Assembly (NCBI GenBank): GCA_903913285.1
Contig: CAIWKO010000054.1
Coordinates: 22,253-86,252, forward strand
Source: an uncultured Bacteroidales bacterium
Lineage (GTDB): Bacteria > Bacteroidota > Bacteroidia > Bacteroidales > CAIWKO01
Direction: 5' to 3'
Length of the DNA stretch: 64,000 nucleotides
In this document: one piece after another, positions 55,201 to 63,151 of the stretch
Layout: the number at the start of each line of letters is the position of its first letter
Numbering within the stretch: the first letter of the stretch is position 1
Notes under the pieces: generated by a model
Databases searched by the model: none
The model's input: the letters and a program-made list of their open reading frames with translations, nothing else
Told to the model about the DNA's origin: nothing
Program-made: the position numbers and the translations under genes

Positions 55201-55715
55201 ATAAAGATAAAATGCTGTTGTTTGCAGAAAAGTCGATGGGAAACGGAAAAGTTGATAAGATAAAGGATGTGATCTACGTCGACATCGATGTTTTTGATAA
55301 ATCGCAAACCGAAGAGATGGCAAAGGAGATAGATGAACTGAATTCGAAAATGGTGAAACAAAACAAACCATATATTCTTATTGGACCGGGCAGATGGGGT
55401 ACACGCGACAAATGGATTGGTATACCTGTATATTGGCCTCAGATATCGAACGCGCGTTTTATCATCGAAACCAGCCTGGAAGATTTTCCGTTGGATGCAT
55501 CGTCGGGCTCTCACTTTTTTCATAACGTAACTTCGATGAACATCGGCTATTTTTCGGTGCAGCCAGAAATAAGTCATAGCTTTATTTCGTGGGATATTTT
55601 GAAGAAGCAGAAACTTATTGACCAAGGCAAGTTTTTTAGGCATGTTGAATTCGAAAAGAACCTGAGTGTGCGCATGGATGGCAAGAAACGTATTGCTGTG
55701 ATCTCTTTCGAGTAA
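52257..55715 (+). CDS. Giant GAF/receiver/PPDK-N (ATP-grasp) protein, copy 1
   Basis: 1152 aa. Order: GAF-like region (about 15-135); degenerate receiver (about 185-325: EILIVANLYDAY, LVIFMMGVD); second receiver (about 335-470) with LLVEDS, phosphoacceptor LITD (Asp about 416), IVLQSSD and FIDKNS; then the pyruvate-phosphate dikinase nucleotide-binding domain, with SGSLGGKGRG at about 600 and IAVRSSGLFEDSLKQPFAGI at about 695. The C-terminal block (about 1040-1110) is GPGRWGTRDKWIGIPVYWPQ and SGSHFFHN. The phospho-His swivelling domain and the PEP barrel are missing, so it is not a PEP synthase. Cytosolic; function unknown. Confidence 0.85.
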   Translation: MDTIKDTQKELQKLVAENTERLKELACINYTTQITREGRPMDETLQKICNKLPNAWQYPDYTVARIKYDNLVFPTQDFEITDWKQLQSFSTIDDKKGSVEIYYTKEFAACDEGPFLKEERNLIENISNLIAGYLNSLLAKQIISKTKSGEVTSDGDKSQTSGNISGRQLLQKFLNKQNYQRDVFHDLMPFKVREILIVANLYDAYNIEKEGRFVEHFLGEYYQLNLTSMPRVTGVSSSEEVFSQLRSKHFDLVIFMMGVDKNIPADISKEIRKAYPYIPIFLLLNNSSDIEIFEKKRTRYGSIDNVFVWNGDPKVFFAMVKYLEDKVNVDNDTKLGFVRVILLVEDSAIYYSRYLPLLYTNVMVQTQRIIEDVSSDELLKVLRLRARPKILLASNYEEAIQIFNRYKEYMLCLITDVKYEKDGVEDDNAGVRLVEYVRSQIKDIPIVLQSSDKENANKAFELKTIFIDKNSTTLLQDVQSFITHYLGFGNFIYKNAEGKQIAVARSLREFENYLKIIPDDSLVYHAKRDHYSLWLLARGEIQLAHYINPYKVNEFKTTKDLRDFLLHSIELHRNEQNKGKVISFEEVDSLEESSIISLASGSLGGKGRGVSFINTLIYNFDFHNLIPNINIRCPKTLIIGTDEFEYFLDRNKLHAIINDGTDYEVLKEQFVRGTLTEGLIKRLRKVLKLIHNPIAVRSSGLFEDSLKQPFAGIFETYLLPNNHPDIDVCLVQLMTAIKLVFASVYSKVARGYVEAINYNIEDEKMAVVLQEVVGNKYDECFYPHISGVAQSYNYYPVGHMKPEEGVAVAAVGLGTYVVDGEKAYRFSPMYPTTENYTPKDLYKNSQLHFYAVDLSKKDVNLMEGESAGLVKFDIDVAEKQGTLRHCASVFDMENERIIPGITTPGPRIINFANILKYNYAPLAETIQVVLDIVKEALGTPVEIEFAVDLTKDDKNRASFYLLQIKPLLGNSQDYEINMDELDKDKMLLFAEKSMGNGKVDKIKDVIYVDIDVFDKSQTEEMAKEIDELNSKMVKQNKPYILIGPGRWGTRDKWIGIPVYWPQISNARFIIETSLEDFPLDASSGSHFFHNVTSMNIGYFSVQPEISHSFISWDILKKQKLIDQGKFFRHVEFEKNLSVRMDGKKRIAVISFE

Positions 55716-56017
55716 TTTCTAACTGATTTTGAACTTCATTTTGACGGTTAATGTGTATTTTCTTATTAACGGATATTAATTTCTAATCCTTTAATTGCAA
55801 TTACGAATACTCGGTATATAATCTAATTTTCAATATCAAAAGGTCGGCAACTACTGCTGAAAAATAAATGTGAATAAAACCTGAATAAATATTGACATAA
55901 TAATTTGTATTTTTGTTTGTGAAATAGTAATTTTGTAGTACGAAATCTGCAGTAGATTTCTGTAATTTTAATTCGCTCTTTTTTTAATAATTTTAATAAA
56001 TCCTTAAAATAAATCTT
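55716..56017. other. Intergenic region with promoter, no gene seen
   Basis: AT-rich 302 bp between the giant protein and a secreted protein gene. The only recognised signal is the promoter at 55904-55935. Confidence 0.5.
55904..55935 (+). promoter_or_regulatory. Bacteroidota-type promoter for the 56018 gene
   Basis: TTTG at 55904-55907, a 20-bp spacer, then TAATTTTG at 55928-55935. Both elements and the spacing match the consensus; a long 5' leader of about 75 bases follows. Confidence 0.55.
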
Positions 56018-56509
56018 ATGAAAAGAAAACTCAAACTTCCGCTCCTGACGCTGCTGACAGCTATATTGTTTGTTTCAGCGACCAGTGTCTTTGGACAAAC
56101 GAAGACTTACACCTGGGATTCGTATAAAACCAAATTCAAAGTTCCCGACGACTTTGTGTTGGACGAATCGACAGGCGAAAAATGGCTCGGCCATAATGGC
56201 GACATCACGCTGAGCATTTATCCCCGCAAGGGCGAAAATCTTACATCGCGTCAGATGCGCAATGCAGTGCATACTTGGGCCGAAGACAACGGTGTGAAAA
56301 ATATTGGCGATGCTGTTGATCTTGACGAAAAAAAACTGAACGGCTACACAGGTGTGTTGTATGAAGGAGACAAAGACGGCTTTCCTATAGGTACCATGCT
56401 TATTGTCGATCCCGATTATCCTGATATCACCATCTATATCTGGGTTTCGTATCGCGAAGGTCAGTCGGATAAGGTTCTCGACATATTGATGAGTTTTACA
56501 CCCAATTGA
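56018..56509 (+). CDS. Secreted protein of unknown function
   Basis: 163 aa. Signal peptide LLTLLTAILFVSATSVFG, then a small alpha/beta domain: YKTKFKVPDDFVLDESTGEK, GDITLSIYPRKGENLTSRQM, and GFPIGTMLIVDPDYPDITIY. No Cys in the mature part. It probably works in the periplasm. The short domain resembles small Bacteroidota secreted proteins of unknown function. Monocistronic, with its own promoter and terminator. Confidence 0.72.
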   Translation: MKRKLKLPLLTLLTAILFVSATSVFGQTKTYTWDSYKTKFKVPDDFVLDESTGEKWLGHNGDITLSIYPRKGENLTSRQMRNAVHTWAEDNGVKNIGDAVDLDEKKLNGYTGVLYEGDKDGFPIGTMLIVDPDYPDITIYIWVSYREGQSDKVLDILMSFTPN

Positions 56510-56529
56510 TCGTACTTAAATCACCTCAC

Positions 56530-56568
56530 AAAAAAAGCTCCGTACAGAAAAATACGGAGTTTTTTTTT
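56530..56568 (+). terminator. Terminator after the 56018 gene
   Basis: CTCCGTA / TACGGAG stem (56538-56544 and 56553-56559), preceded by A6 and followed by T9. Confidence 0.88.
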
Positions 56569-56636
56569 AGTCAAATTCTGTTACATTCATTTTTATTTCT
56601 ATTTTTAACATCAAATTGATTTAAGCACTTTTGTTT

Positions 56637-58082
56637 ATGACAGACAGCCCCAACACTTTCAAAAGGAATCTGAAGCTGATAGATTCAACTGCCATAGTCA
56701 TCGGTTCGATGATAGGATCCGGAATTTTTATTGTGAGTGCCGATATGTCGCGCCAATTGGGATCGCCTGGTTGGCTGCTCATAGCGTGGATCATCACGGG
56801 CATACTTACAATTATTGCAGCCCTTAGTTATGGCGAACTGGCCGGCATGATGCCCAAAGCAGGCGGGCAATACGTTTATCTGCGCGAAGCATTCAACCCC
56901 CTCACGGGATTTTTATACGGATGGTCGTTGTTTGCTGTGATACAAACCGGAACTATTGCCGCAGTGGGAATGGCCTTTGCCAAATTCATGGGCGTGTTGG
57001 TGCCCTGGTTTTCCGAAAAAAATGTTTGGCTCGATCTGGGATTTATGAAATTCAATACGGTTCAAATACTGGCTATATCGTCTATCGTCATTCTGACATG
57101 GCTGAATTCGAGAGGCATCAAAGCCGGAAAAATAGTTCAAAACAGTTTCACCTTCACCAAGTTTCTGGCGCTGCTTGTATTTTTGGTTATCGGACTATTT
57201 TTTGCTTCTAACAGCGATGCCATACATTTCAACAGTTCCATCTTCTGGAGCGCAGTACAAACAAATAAAGACGGAAGCATAGTAACCGCATTGTCGGGTT
57301 TTGCCATAGTTGCAGCCATCGGAACGGCCATGGTAGGCAGTTTGTTCTCATCCGATGCATGGAACAATATCACCTTCACGGCAAGCGAAGTGGTGAATCC
57401 CAAACGCAACATACCATTGAGCCTGTTTTTGGGAACGCTGATCGTTACGATCATTTATCTGTTGATGAACGTGGTGTATTTGCAGGTTTTGCCCCTGAGG
57501 GGAACTCACGAAGCCGCCACTGTGGTTCAGCGCGGGATGCAGTTTGCAACCGACGACCGCTTGGGAACTGCCAGCATGAGCAATATTTTCGGCAACAGCG
57601 CCGTGATTATTATGGCTGTTTTTATTGTTATTTCAACTTTCGGATGCAACAACGGGCTCATACTGGCAGGCGCCCGGGTGTACCACACCATGTCGAACGA
57701 CGGACTGTTCTTCAGCAAGGTAGGCAAACTCAACAAGCATCAGGTGCCTTCAACCGGCTTGTATATACAATGTGTATGGGCATCATTGTTGTGTCTTTCG
57801 GGTCGATACAGCGATCTGCTCGATTATGTAGTATTCACGGTATTGATATTCTATGTACTCACCATTCTCAGCGTTTATGTTTTGCGAATAAAAAAACCTG
57901 ATGCCGAGCGCCCGTACAAAGCTTTTGGTTATCCGGTATTGCCGGCCATTTACATAATAACGGCCATTTTTATCATGGTAATTTTGTTGATATACAAACC
58001 TCTTTATACCTGGCCGGGATTGATCATTGTGGCAATAGGTGTACCGATCTATTACATTTGGAAATACTTAAAACGGAAATAA
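56637..58082 (+). CDS. APC-superfamily amino-acid permease
   Basis: 481 aa from the ATG at 56637; the two-codon longer form would start with TTG. Twelve predicted transmembrane helices. The substrate-binding unwound helix motif is IGSMIGSGIFIVSADMS, followed by LSYGELAGMMPKAGGQYVYL and FLYGWSLFAVI. Best match is the LAT/AAT-type amino-acid exchanger group. It lies between the two giant ATP-grasp genes, both amino-acid-linked by context. The transported substrate is unknown. Confidence 0.9.
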   Translation: MTDSPNTFKRNLKLIDSTAIVIGSMIGSGIFIVSADMSRQLGSPGWLLIAWIITGILTIIAALSYGELAGMMPKAGGQYVYLREAFNPLTGFLYGWSLFAVIQTGTIAAVGMAFAKFMGVLVPWFSEKNVWLDLGFMKFNTVQILAISSIVILTWLNSRGIKAGKIVQNSFTFTKFLALLVFLVIGLFFASNSDAIHFNSSIFWSAVQTNKDGSIVTALSGFAIVAAIGTAMVGSLFSSDAWNNITFTASEVVNPKRNIPLSLFLGTLIVTIIYLLMNVVYLQVLPLRGTHEAATVVQRGMQFATDDRLGTASMSNIFGNSAVIIMAVFIVISTFGCNNGLILAGARVYHTMSNDGLFFSKVGKLNKHQVPSTGLYIQCVWASLLCLSGRYSDLLDYVVFTVLIFYVLTILSVYVLRIKKPDAERPYKAFGYPVLPAIYIITAIFIMVILLIYKPLYTWPGLIIVAIGVPIYYIWKYLKRK

Positions 58083-58130
58083 GCCATAAGCCACGAGCCA
58101 TAATAAACATCAAACTGGTAGTACCTACAG

Positions 58131-58160
58131 CCTAAAAGTCTACAGCCTAAACCCCTAAAC
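58131..58160. repeat. 30-bp sequence identical to 49213-49242
   Basis: CCTAAAAGTCTACAGCCTAA followed by ACCCCTAAAC; perfect match to the copy in the 49-kb intergenic region. It ends 9 bp before the start of the next gene. Confidence 0.75.
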
Positions 58161-58169
58161 TACTAAAGC

Positions 58170-61136
58170 ATGAAAATGACGAAACAACTAATCGACGCTA
58201 AGAAATACTACTTTCAGGACAGGTCATTCAAGCTGCTTATGCAGAAACGCATTTACCATGTTTTATTGGTATGCAGTACCTACGATGCCTTTATGCTTGA
58301 AGAGGACGGCCGTATCGACGAACAGATCTTTAACGAATATGTCGCCCTGAATCTACGTTACCCTCCACGTTTCATTCTGGCTTCAAATCATGATGAAGCT
58401 TTGCATGTGCTTCACAGCGAGAACATCGATCTGATCATTATGATGCTCAGTGTTGACGATCCCTTAGCGTTGACGCGTAAGATCAAAGGAAAATATCCTA
58501 AAAAACCCGTTGTTGTTTTATTTCCTTTTTCGAGAGAGATCACTGAGAAATACACTGCCGGCGACCTTTCCATGTACGATTATTCATTTTACTGGTTGGG
58601 GAATACTGATATTTTGCTGGCTATTATAAAACTGATAGAAGATAAAATGAATGTGGAACAAGATGTGGAGGAAGTTGGTGTGCAAACCATCATGCTTGTT
58701 GAAGATTCCATACGTTTTTATTCAAGTTATCTGCCCATACTCTACAAAACCATCTTTAAACAGTCGAAAGAGTTTATGATAGAAGGGCTTAACGAGCATC
58801 AGAAAATGCTTCGTATGCGAGGTCGTCCGAAGGTTTTGCTTGCACAGAACTACAATGAAGCCATAGATTTCTATCAGAAATATAAGAACAATATGCTGGG
58901 GATCATCACCGATATGGCCTATAAAAAAGATGGTGTACACGATCAGCAGGCGGGCTTTAAACTGTGTAAGATCGCGAGTGCCGATGATGAATTTATGCCG
59001 GTTTTAATTCAATCATCGGATATTGAAAATGAAGATGTCGCCAGAAGACTTAATGCAAAATTTCTAAATAAAAACTCTAAAACCCTGTCAATTGAGTTGC
59101 GCGATTTTATTAACGAATACATGGTGTTTGGCGATTTTATCTTTCGCGACCCAATAAATCATGAAGAAATTTCAAGGGCACAGGATCTGCAAACACTGCA
59201 ATTAAAGATATTTGAAATTCCGGACGAATCACTGAAATATCACATTGAGCGGAACCATTTTTCGAAATGGCTTAATGCGCGCGCATTGTTTACCCTGGGC
59301 GAAATGTTTAAATATGCCCGTCCTGAAGATTTCGATGATATTGATGAAGTGAAACGCTTTTTATTTGAGAACATTGCCAGCTATCGGTTGAACAAAGCAC
59401 GTGGCATCATTGCAGAATTCAATCGCGACAGTTTCGATGAGTATATTTTCTTTTCCCGCATCGGCAAAGGTTCTTTAGGAGGTAAGGCACGCGGTTTGGC
59501 ATTTATCGATTCGCTGATAAAGCGCAATCAGATACTGGATAAATTTGAAGATGTTTTGATAACAATTCCCCGTACCGTGGTATTGACTACCGATGTGTTT
59601 GATGAATTCATGGAGGACAATAAACTGTACAAGATCGGTTTGTCCGATATGTCGGATGAAGAAATTCTGAATTGCTTTGTTAAAGCACGCTTGCCATTCC
59701 GTATTCACGAAGATCTGATCGCTTTTATCAATGTTGTTCAAAATCCCATAGCTATCCGTTCGTCAAGTCTTCTTGAGGATTCATACTACCAGCCGTTTGC
59801 AGGTATCTATTCCACATACATGATCTCGAAAGTGCCGGACGAACGCAAAATGCTGGAGATGCTGAGTTGTGCGATCAAATCGGTATATGCATCGGTTTAT
59901 TATAAAGCAAGTAAGGCATACATGACAGCTACTTCGAATGTTATTGATGAAGAAAAGATGGCTATCATCTTGCAGGAAGTATGCGGAACCCATTATCGTG
60001 AGGTTTTTTATCCAACCATTTCGGGAGTTGCCCGTTCGACAAACTTCTACCCCATTTATCCCGAAAAATCGGAAGAAGGCGTTGTGAATCTTGCTTTCGG
60101 ATTGGGGAAATATATTGTGGATGGTGGCGTGACCCTGCGTTTTTCGCCCTTTTATCCAAAAAAGATCATTCAGCTTTCATCTCCCGACATGGCGTTAACA
60201 CAAACTCAACGTTTATTCTTTGCCCTGGATATGAATCCCGAAAGTTTCAAACCCTCGGTTGACGATGGTATTAATATTTTGAAACTACCGATCCGGAACG
60301 CTGAAAATGATAATGCACTGAAATTTGTAAGCTCAACTTACGATTACGATAACAATATGATCCGCGATGCTTTTGAACCTGAAGGGAAAAAAATAGTAAC
60401 GTTTTCGAAGATACTTAATTATAATACCTTCCCGCTCGCCGAAATTTTGAAAACACTTTTACAGATCGGTCAGCGCGAAATGAACAACCCTGTTGAGATT
60501 GAATTTGCAGTGAACCTTGATGTTCCTGAAGGATATCCGCGCGTATTTAATTTTTTGCAAATACGCCCAATTGTTGACAATAAAGAAGAGATATATGCGA
60601 ATTTGGAAGAAGTGGATAAAAATGATGCTATTATTTATTCGGAAGTTGCACTCGGAAACGGGATTTATAATAATGTTCACGATGTAGTTTATGTGAAACC
60701 CGAATCATTTGATGCAGCTAAGAACTTTGAGATTGCATCGGCCATAGAAAAAGTGAATCAGTTGTTCATTGCTTCAAAAAAACAATATGCAATTATAGGT
60801 CCCGGTCGTTGGGGTTCCAGCGACCCGATGCTTGGTATTCCGGTTAAATGGCCTCAAATATCTGCTGCCCGCCTGATCGTTGAATCGGGTCTCGACAAAT
60901 ACCGTATCGACCCCTCTCAGGGTACTCACTTCTTTCACAATCTGACCTCGTTCAGGGTGGGGTATTTTACTATTAATCCATATATTAATGACGGTTTTTA
61001 TGATCTGGACTTCCTGAATAACTCAAAAGCATTGTTCGAAGACGAATATATCAGAGTAGTGAATTTTGAGAAACCTCTCGTCATTAAAATTGATGGAAAA
61101 AAAGGAATAGGTGTTCTGTATAAACCTGAAGTTTGA
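58170..61136 (+). CDS. Giant receiver/PPDK-N (ATP-grasp) protein, copy 2
   Basis: 988 aa. Same layout as copy 1 but without the N-terminal GAF-like region: degenerate receiver at about 25-160 (YHVLLVCSTYDAF), second receiver at about 170-300 with LVEDS (about 176), IITD (Asp about 248), IQSSD and LNKNS; the nucleotide-binding domain with GKGSLGGKARG at about 433 and IAIRSSSLLEDSYYQPFAGI at about 526. C-terminal GPGRWGSSDPMLGIPVKWPQ and GTHFFHN at about 876-915. Again no phospho-His domain or PEP barrel. Lies 263 bp before gdh copy 2. Confidence 0.85.
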   Translation: MKMTKQLIDAKKYYFQDRSFKLLMQKRIYHVLLVCSTYDAFMLEEDGRIDEQIFNEYVALNLRYPPRFILASNHDEALHVLHSENIDLIIMMLSVDDPLALTRKIKGKYPKKPVVVLFPFSREITEKYTAGDLSMYDYSFYWLGNTDILLAIIKLIEDKMNVEQDVEEVGVQTIMLVEDSIRFYSSYLPILYKTIFKQSKEFMIEGLNEHQKMLRMRGRPKVLLAQNYNEAIDFYQKYKNNMLGIITDMAYKKDGVHDQQAGFKLCKIASADDEFMPVLIQSSDIENEDVARRLNAKFLNKNSKTLSIELRDFINEYMVFGDFIFRDPINHEEISRAQDLQTLQLKIFEIPDESLKYHIERNHFSKWLNARALFTLGEMFKYARPEDFDDIDEVKRFLFENIASYRLNKARGIIAEFNRDSFDEYIFFSRIGKGSLGGKARGLAFIDSLIKRNQILDKFEDVLITIPRTVVLTTDVFDEFMEDNKLYKIGLSDMSDEEILNCFVKARLPFRIHEDLIAFINVVQNPIAIRSSSLLEDSYYQPFAGIYSTYMISKVPDERKMLEMLSCAIKSVYASVYYKASKAYMTATSNVIDEEKMAIILQEVCGTHYREVFYPTISGVARSTNFYPIYPEKSEEGVVNLAFGLGKYIVDGGVTLRFSPFYPKKIIQLSSPDMALTQTQRLFFALDMNPESFKPSVDDGINILKLPIRNAENDNALKFVSSTYDYDNNMIRDAFEPEGKKIVTFSKILNYNTFPLAEILKTLLQIGQREMNNPVEIEFAVNLDVPEGYPRVFNFLQIRPIVDNKEEIYANLEEVDKNDAIIYSEVALGNGIYNNVHDVVYVKPESFDAAKNFEIASAIEKVNQLFIASKKQYAIIGPGRWGSSDPMLGIPVKWPQISAARLIVESGLDKYRIDPSQGTHFFHNLTSFRVGYFTINPYINDGFYDLDFLNNSKALFEDEYIRVVNFEKPLVIKIDGKKGIGVLYKPEV

Positions 61137-61339
61137 TATTCTGTAATCATCTTAAAATTTATACGCATATTACGTACGGTTTTTAAGTGAAAAAAGTAAG
61201 TTTTTCTTGTTTTTTTAGAAGAAATACTTTTCGTAAAAAAAATAATATGGGTAAATATTGTTTGTTTGTCTTTGATATTCTGGCTATAGACCTTGAAATA
61301 TTTTTTTTTTCGAAATCATTGTTTGACGGAAATTATGGT

Positions 61340-61347
61340 TAATTTTG
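61340..61347 (+). promoter_or_regulatory. Possible -7 element for gdh copy 2
   Basis: TAATTTTG, 59 bp before the start codon; TTTG at 61322-61325 is a possible -33 with a short spacer (14). Confidence 0.35.
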
Positions 61348-61406
61348 TCGCGTGAAAAACATCTAACAATTATAAACTAATTTACTAATTTTAAAAAACA
61401 ATTAAA

Positions 61407-62744
61407 ATGAACGTAGATAAAATAATGAATGAGCTTGAAAAGAAAAATCCAGGAGAAGTGGAATATTTACAAGCAGTTCGCGAAGTTTTAGAATCAATTG
61501 AGGACGTTGTTAATGAAAACCCTCAAATTGAAGCAGCAGGTATCATTGACAGACTTATTGAACCTGACCGTGTATTAATGTTCAAAGTTCCCTGGGTTGA
61601 TGATAAAGGACAAGTTCATGTGAACAGAGGTTTCCGTATTCAATTCAACAATGCAATCGGACCTTACAAAGGTGGTTTACGTTTCCACCCTAGTGTGAAC
61701 TTAAGTATTTTGAAATTCTTGGGTTTCGAACAAATTTTCAAAAACAGTTTAACAACATTGCCTATGGGCGGTGGTAAAGGTGGTTCTGATTTCGATGCAA
61801 AAGGAAAATCAGATGCTGAGATTATGAGATTCTGCCAGTCATTTATGTTGGAACTTTGGAAAATTATCGGACCGGAAACTGATGTACCTGCAGGTGATAT
61901 CGGTGTTGGCGGAAAAGAGATCGGTTTCATGTACGGTATGTACAAAAAACTTACCCACACTCATGTTGGTGTTTTAACCGGAAAAGGTTTGAACTGGGGT
62001 GGCAGTTTAGTACGTCCCGAAGCTACCGGTTTTGGTTGTGTATATTTTGCACAGGAAATGCTGAAAACCAAAGGCACTGATTTCAAAGGTAAAACAGTTG
62101 CTGTTTCGGGATTTGGTAATGTTGCTTGGGGCGCTGCACTGAAAGTTACCGAATTGGGTGGTAAAGTTGTTACTATTTCAGGTCCTGACGGATATATTTA
62201 TGATGCTGACGGAATTTCGGGCGAAAAGATTGATTATATGCTCGAACTCCGCGCTTCAAATCAGGATATCGTGAAACCATATTCTTATGAATTCCCGAAT
62301 TCAAAATTTGTACAGGGAAGACGTCCGTGGGAAGTTAAATGCGATATCGCGTTACCTTGTGCCACACAGAACGAATTGGGTAAAGAAGATGCTCTGAACC
62401 TTATCAACAATGGCTGTATGGCTGTTGCTGAAGGTGCAAATATGCCTTCTACTCCTGAAGCAGTTGAATCATTTTTGGAACATAAAATATTATTTGCTCC
62501 CGGCAAAGCTTCCAATGCAGGCGGTGTTGCAACATCGGGTTTAGAAATGAGCCAAAATTCAATGAAATTAGCCTGGGGCAAAGAAGAAGTTGACCGCAGA
62601 TTACACGAGATCATGAAAAACATTCACGAAGCTTGTGTAAAACATGGTAAAGACAGCACCGGTTTTGTTAATTATGTAAAAGGTGCTAACGTTTCCGGTT
62701 TCCTTAAAGTTGCTCAGGCAATGATGGATCAGGGAATAATTTAA
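61407..62744 (+). CDS. Glutamate dehydrogenase, copy 2
   Basis: 445 aa, close to copy 1 ([40 protein letters not shown]). The catalytic block and Lys are intact. Differences at the nucleotide-binding site (SGFGNVAWGAAL in place of [12 protein letters not shown]) allow a different coenzyme preference. It follows giant protein copy 2. Terminator at 62766. Cytosolic. Confidence 0.93.
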   Translation: MNVDKIMNELEKKNPGEVEYLQAVREVLESIEDVVNENPQIEAAGIIDRLIEPDRVLMFKVPWVDDKGQVHVNRGFRIQFNNAIGPYKGGLRFHPSVNLSILKFLGFEQIFKNSLTTLPMGGGKGGSDFDAKGKSDAEIMRFCQSFMLELWKIIGPETDVPAGDIGVGGKEIGFMYGMYKKLTHTHVGVLTGKGLNWGGSLVRPEATGFGCVYFAQEMLKTKGTDFKGKTVAVSGFGNVAWGAALKVTELGGKVVTISGPDGYIYDADGISGEKIDYMLELRASNQDIVKPYSYEFPNSKFVQGRRPWEVKCDIALPCATQNELGKEDALNLINNGCMAVAEGANMPSTPEAVESFLEHKILFAPGKASNAGGVATSGLEMSQNSMKLAWGKEEVDRRLHEIMKNIHEACVKHGKDSTGFVNYVKGANVSGFLKVAQAMMDQGII

Positions 62745-62765
62745 TTTTTGTTGGTTATATTTTTT

Positions 62766-62797
62766 AAGGGCCGGAATTTTCCGGCCCTTTTTTGTTT
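62766..62797 (+). terminator. Terminator after gdh copy 2
   Basis: AAGGGCCGGAA / TTCCGGCCCTT, an 11-bp inverted repeat with T-rich tail. Confidence 0.88.
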
Positions 62798-62898
62798 TTA
62801 TTTTATGCCTATTTACCCAACTAAAGTTGTTTTAACGATATGCGCCCTGCTATATTCCGAAAAAAGAATGTAAAACCTTCACTATTATCTTTTAACTA

Positions 62899-63147
62899 TT
62901 TTGGGCGGCTCCGCCTATCGGCGGACCGGGCTATTCGCTCATAGTCCTCGCGCCGCTTGCGTGCCGCTTTGTCTAGTTTGTTCCTTATTTTCCAACTTCA
63001 GTTCTCTTCAAATAGTTTAGGTTGGCGGTCGCTGTGGGCTACCGCTTCTATCCCTGCCGCGGAGGCAAACAGCCTTCCAATAAATAAAGTGCACATCGCC
63101 AATCAATCTTTCCAATCATTGAATCAGCTTAATCAACGGTTCCGACA
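62899..63147. repeat. Dispersed intergenic element, copy 2
   Basis: Same three modules in the same order as at 43127-43430: CTATTCGCTCATAGTCCTC (62931-62949), CCGCTTCTATCCCTGCCGCG (about 63042-63061), and AATCAGCTTAATCAACGGTT (about 63122-63141). It also has the GGCGGCTCCGCC hairpin at its start. No gene in the 407-bp gap. Confidence 0.75.
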
Positions 63148-63151
63148 ATTT

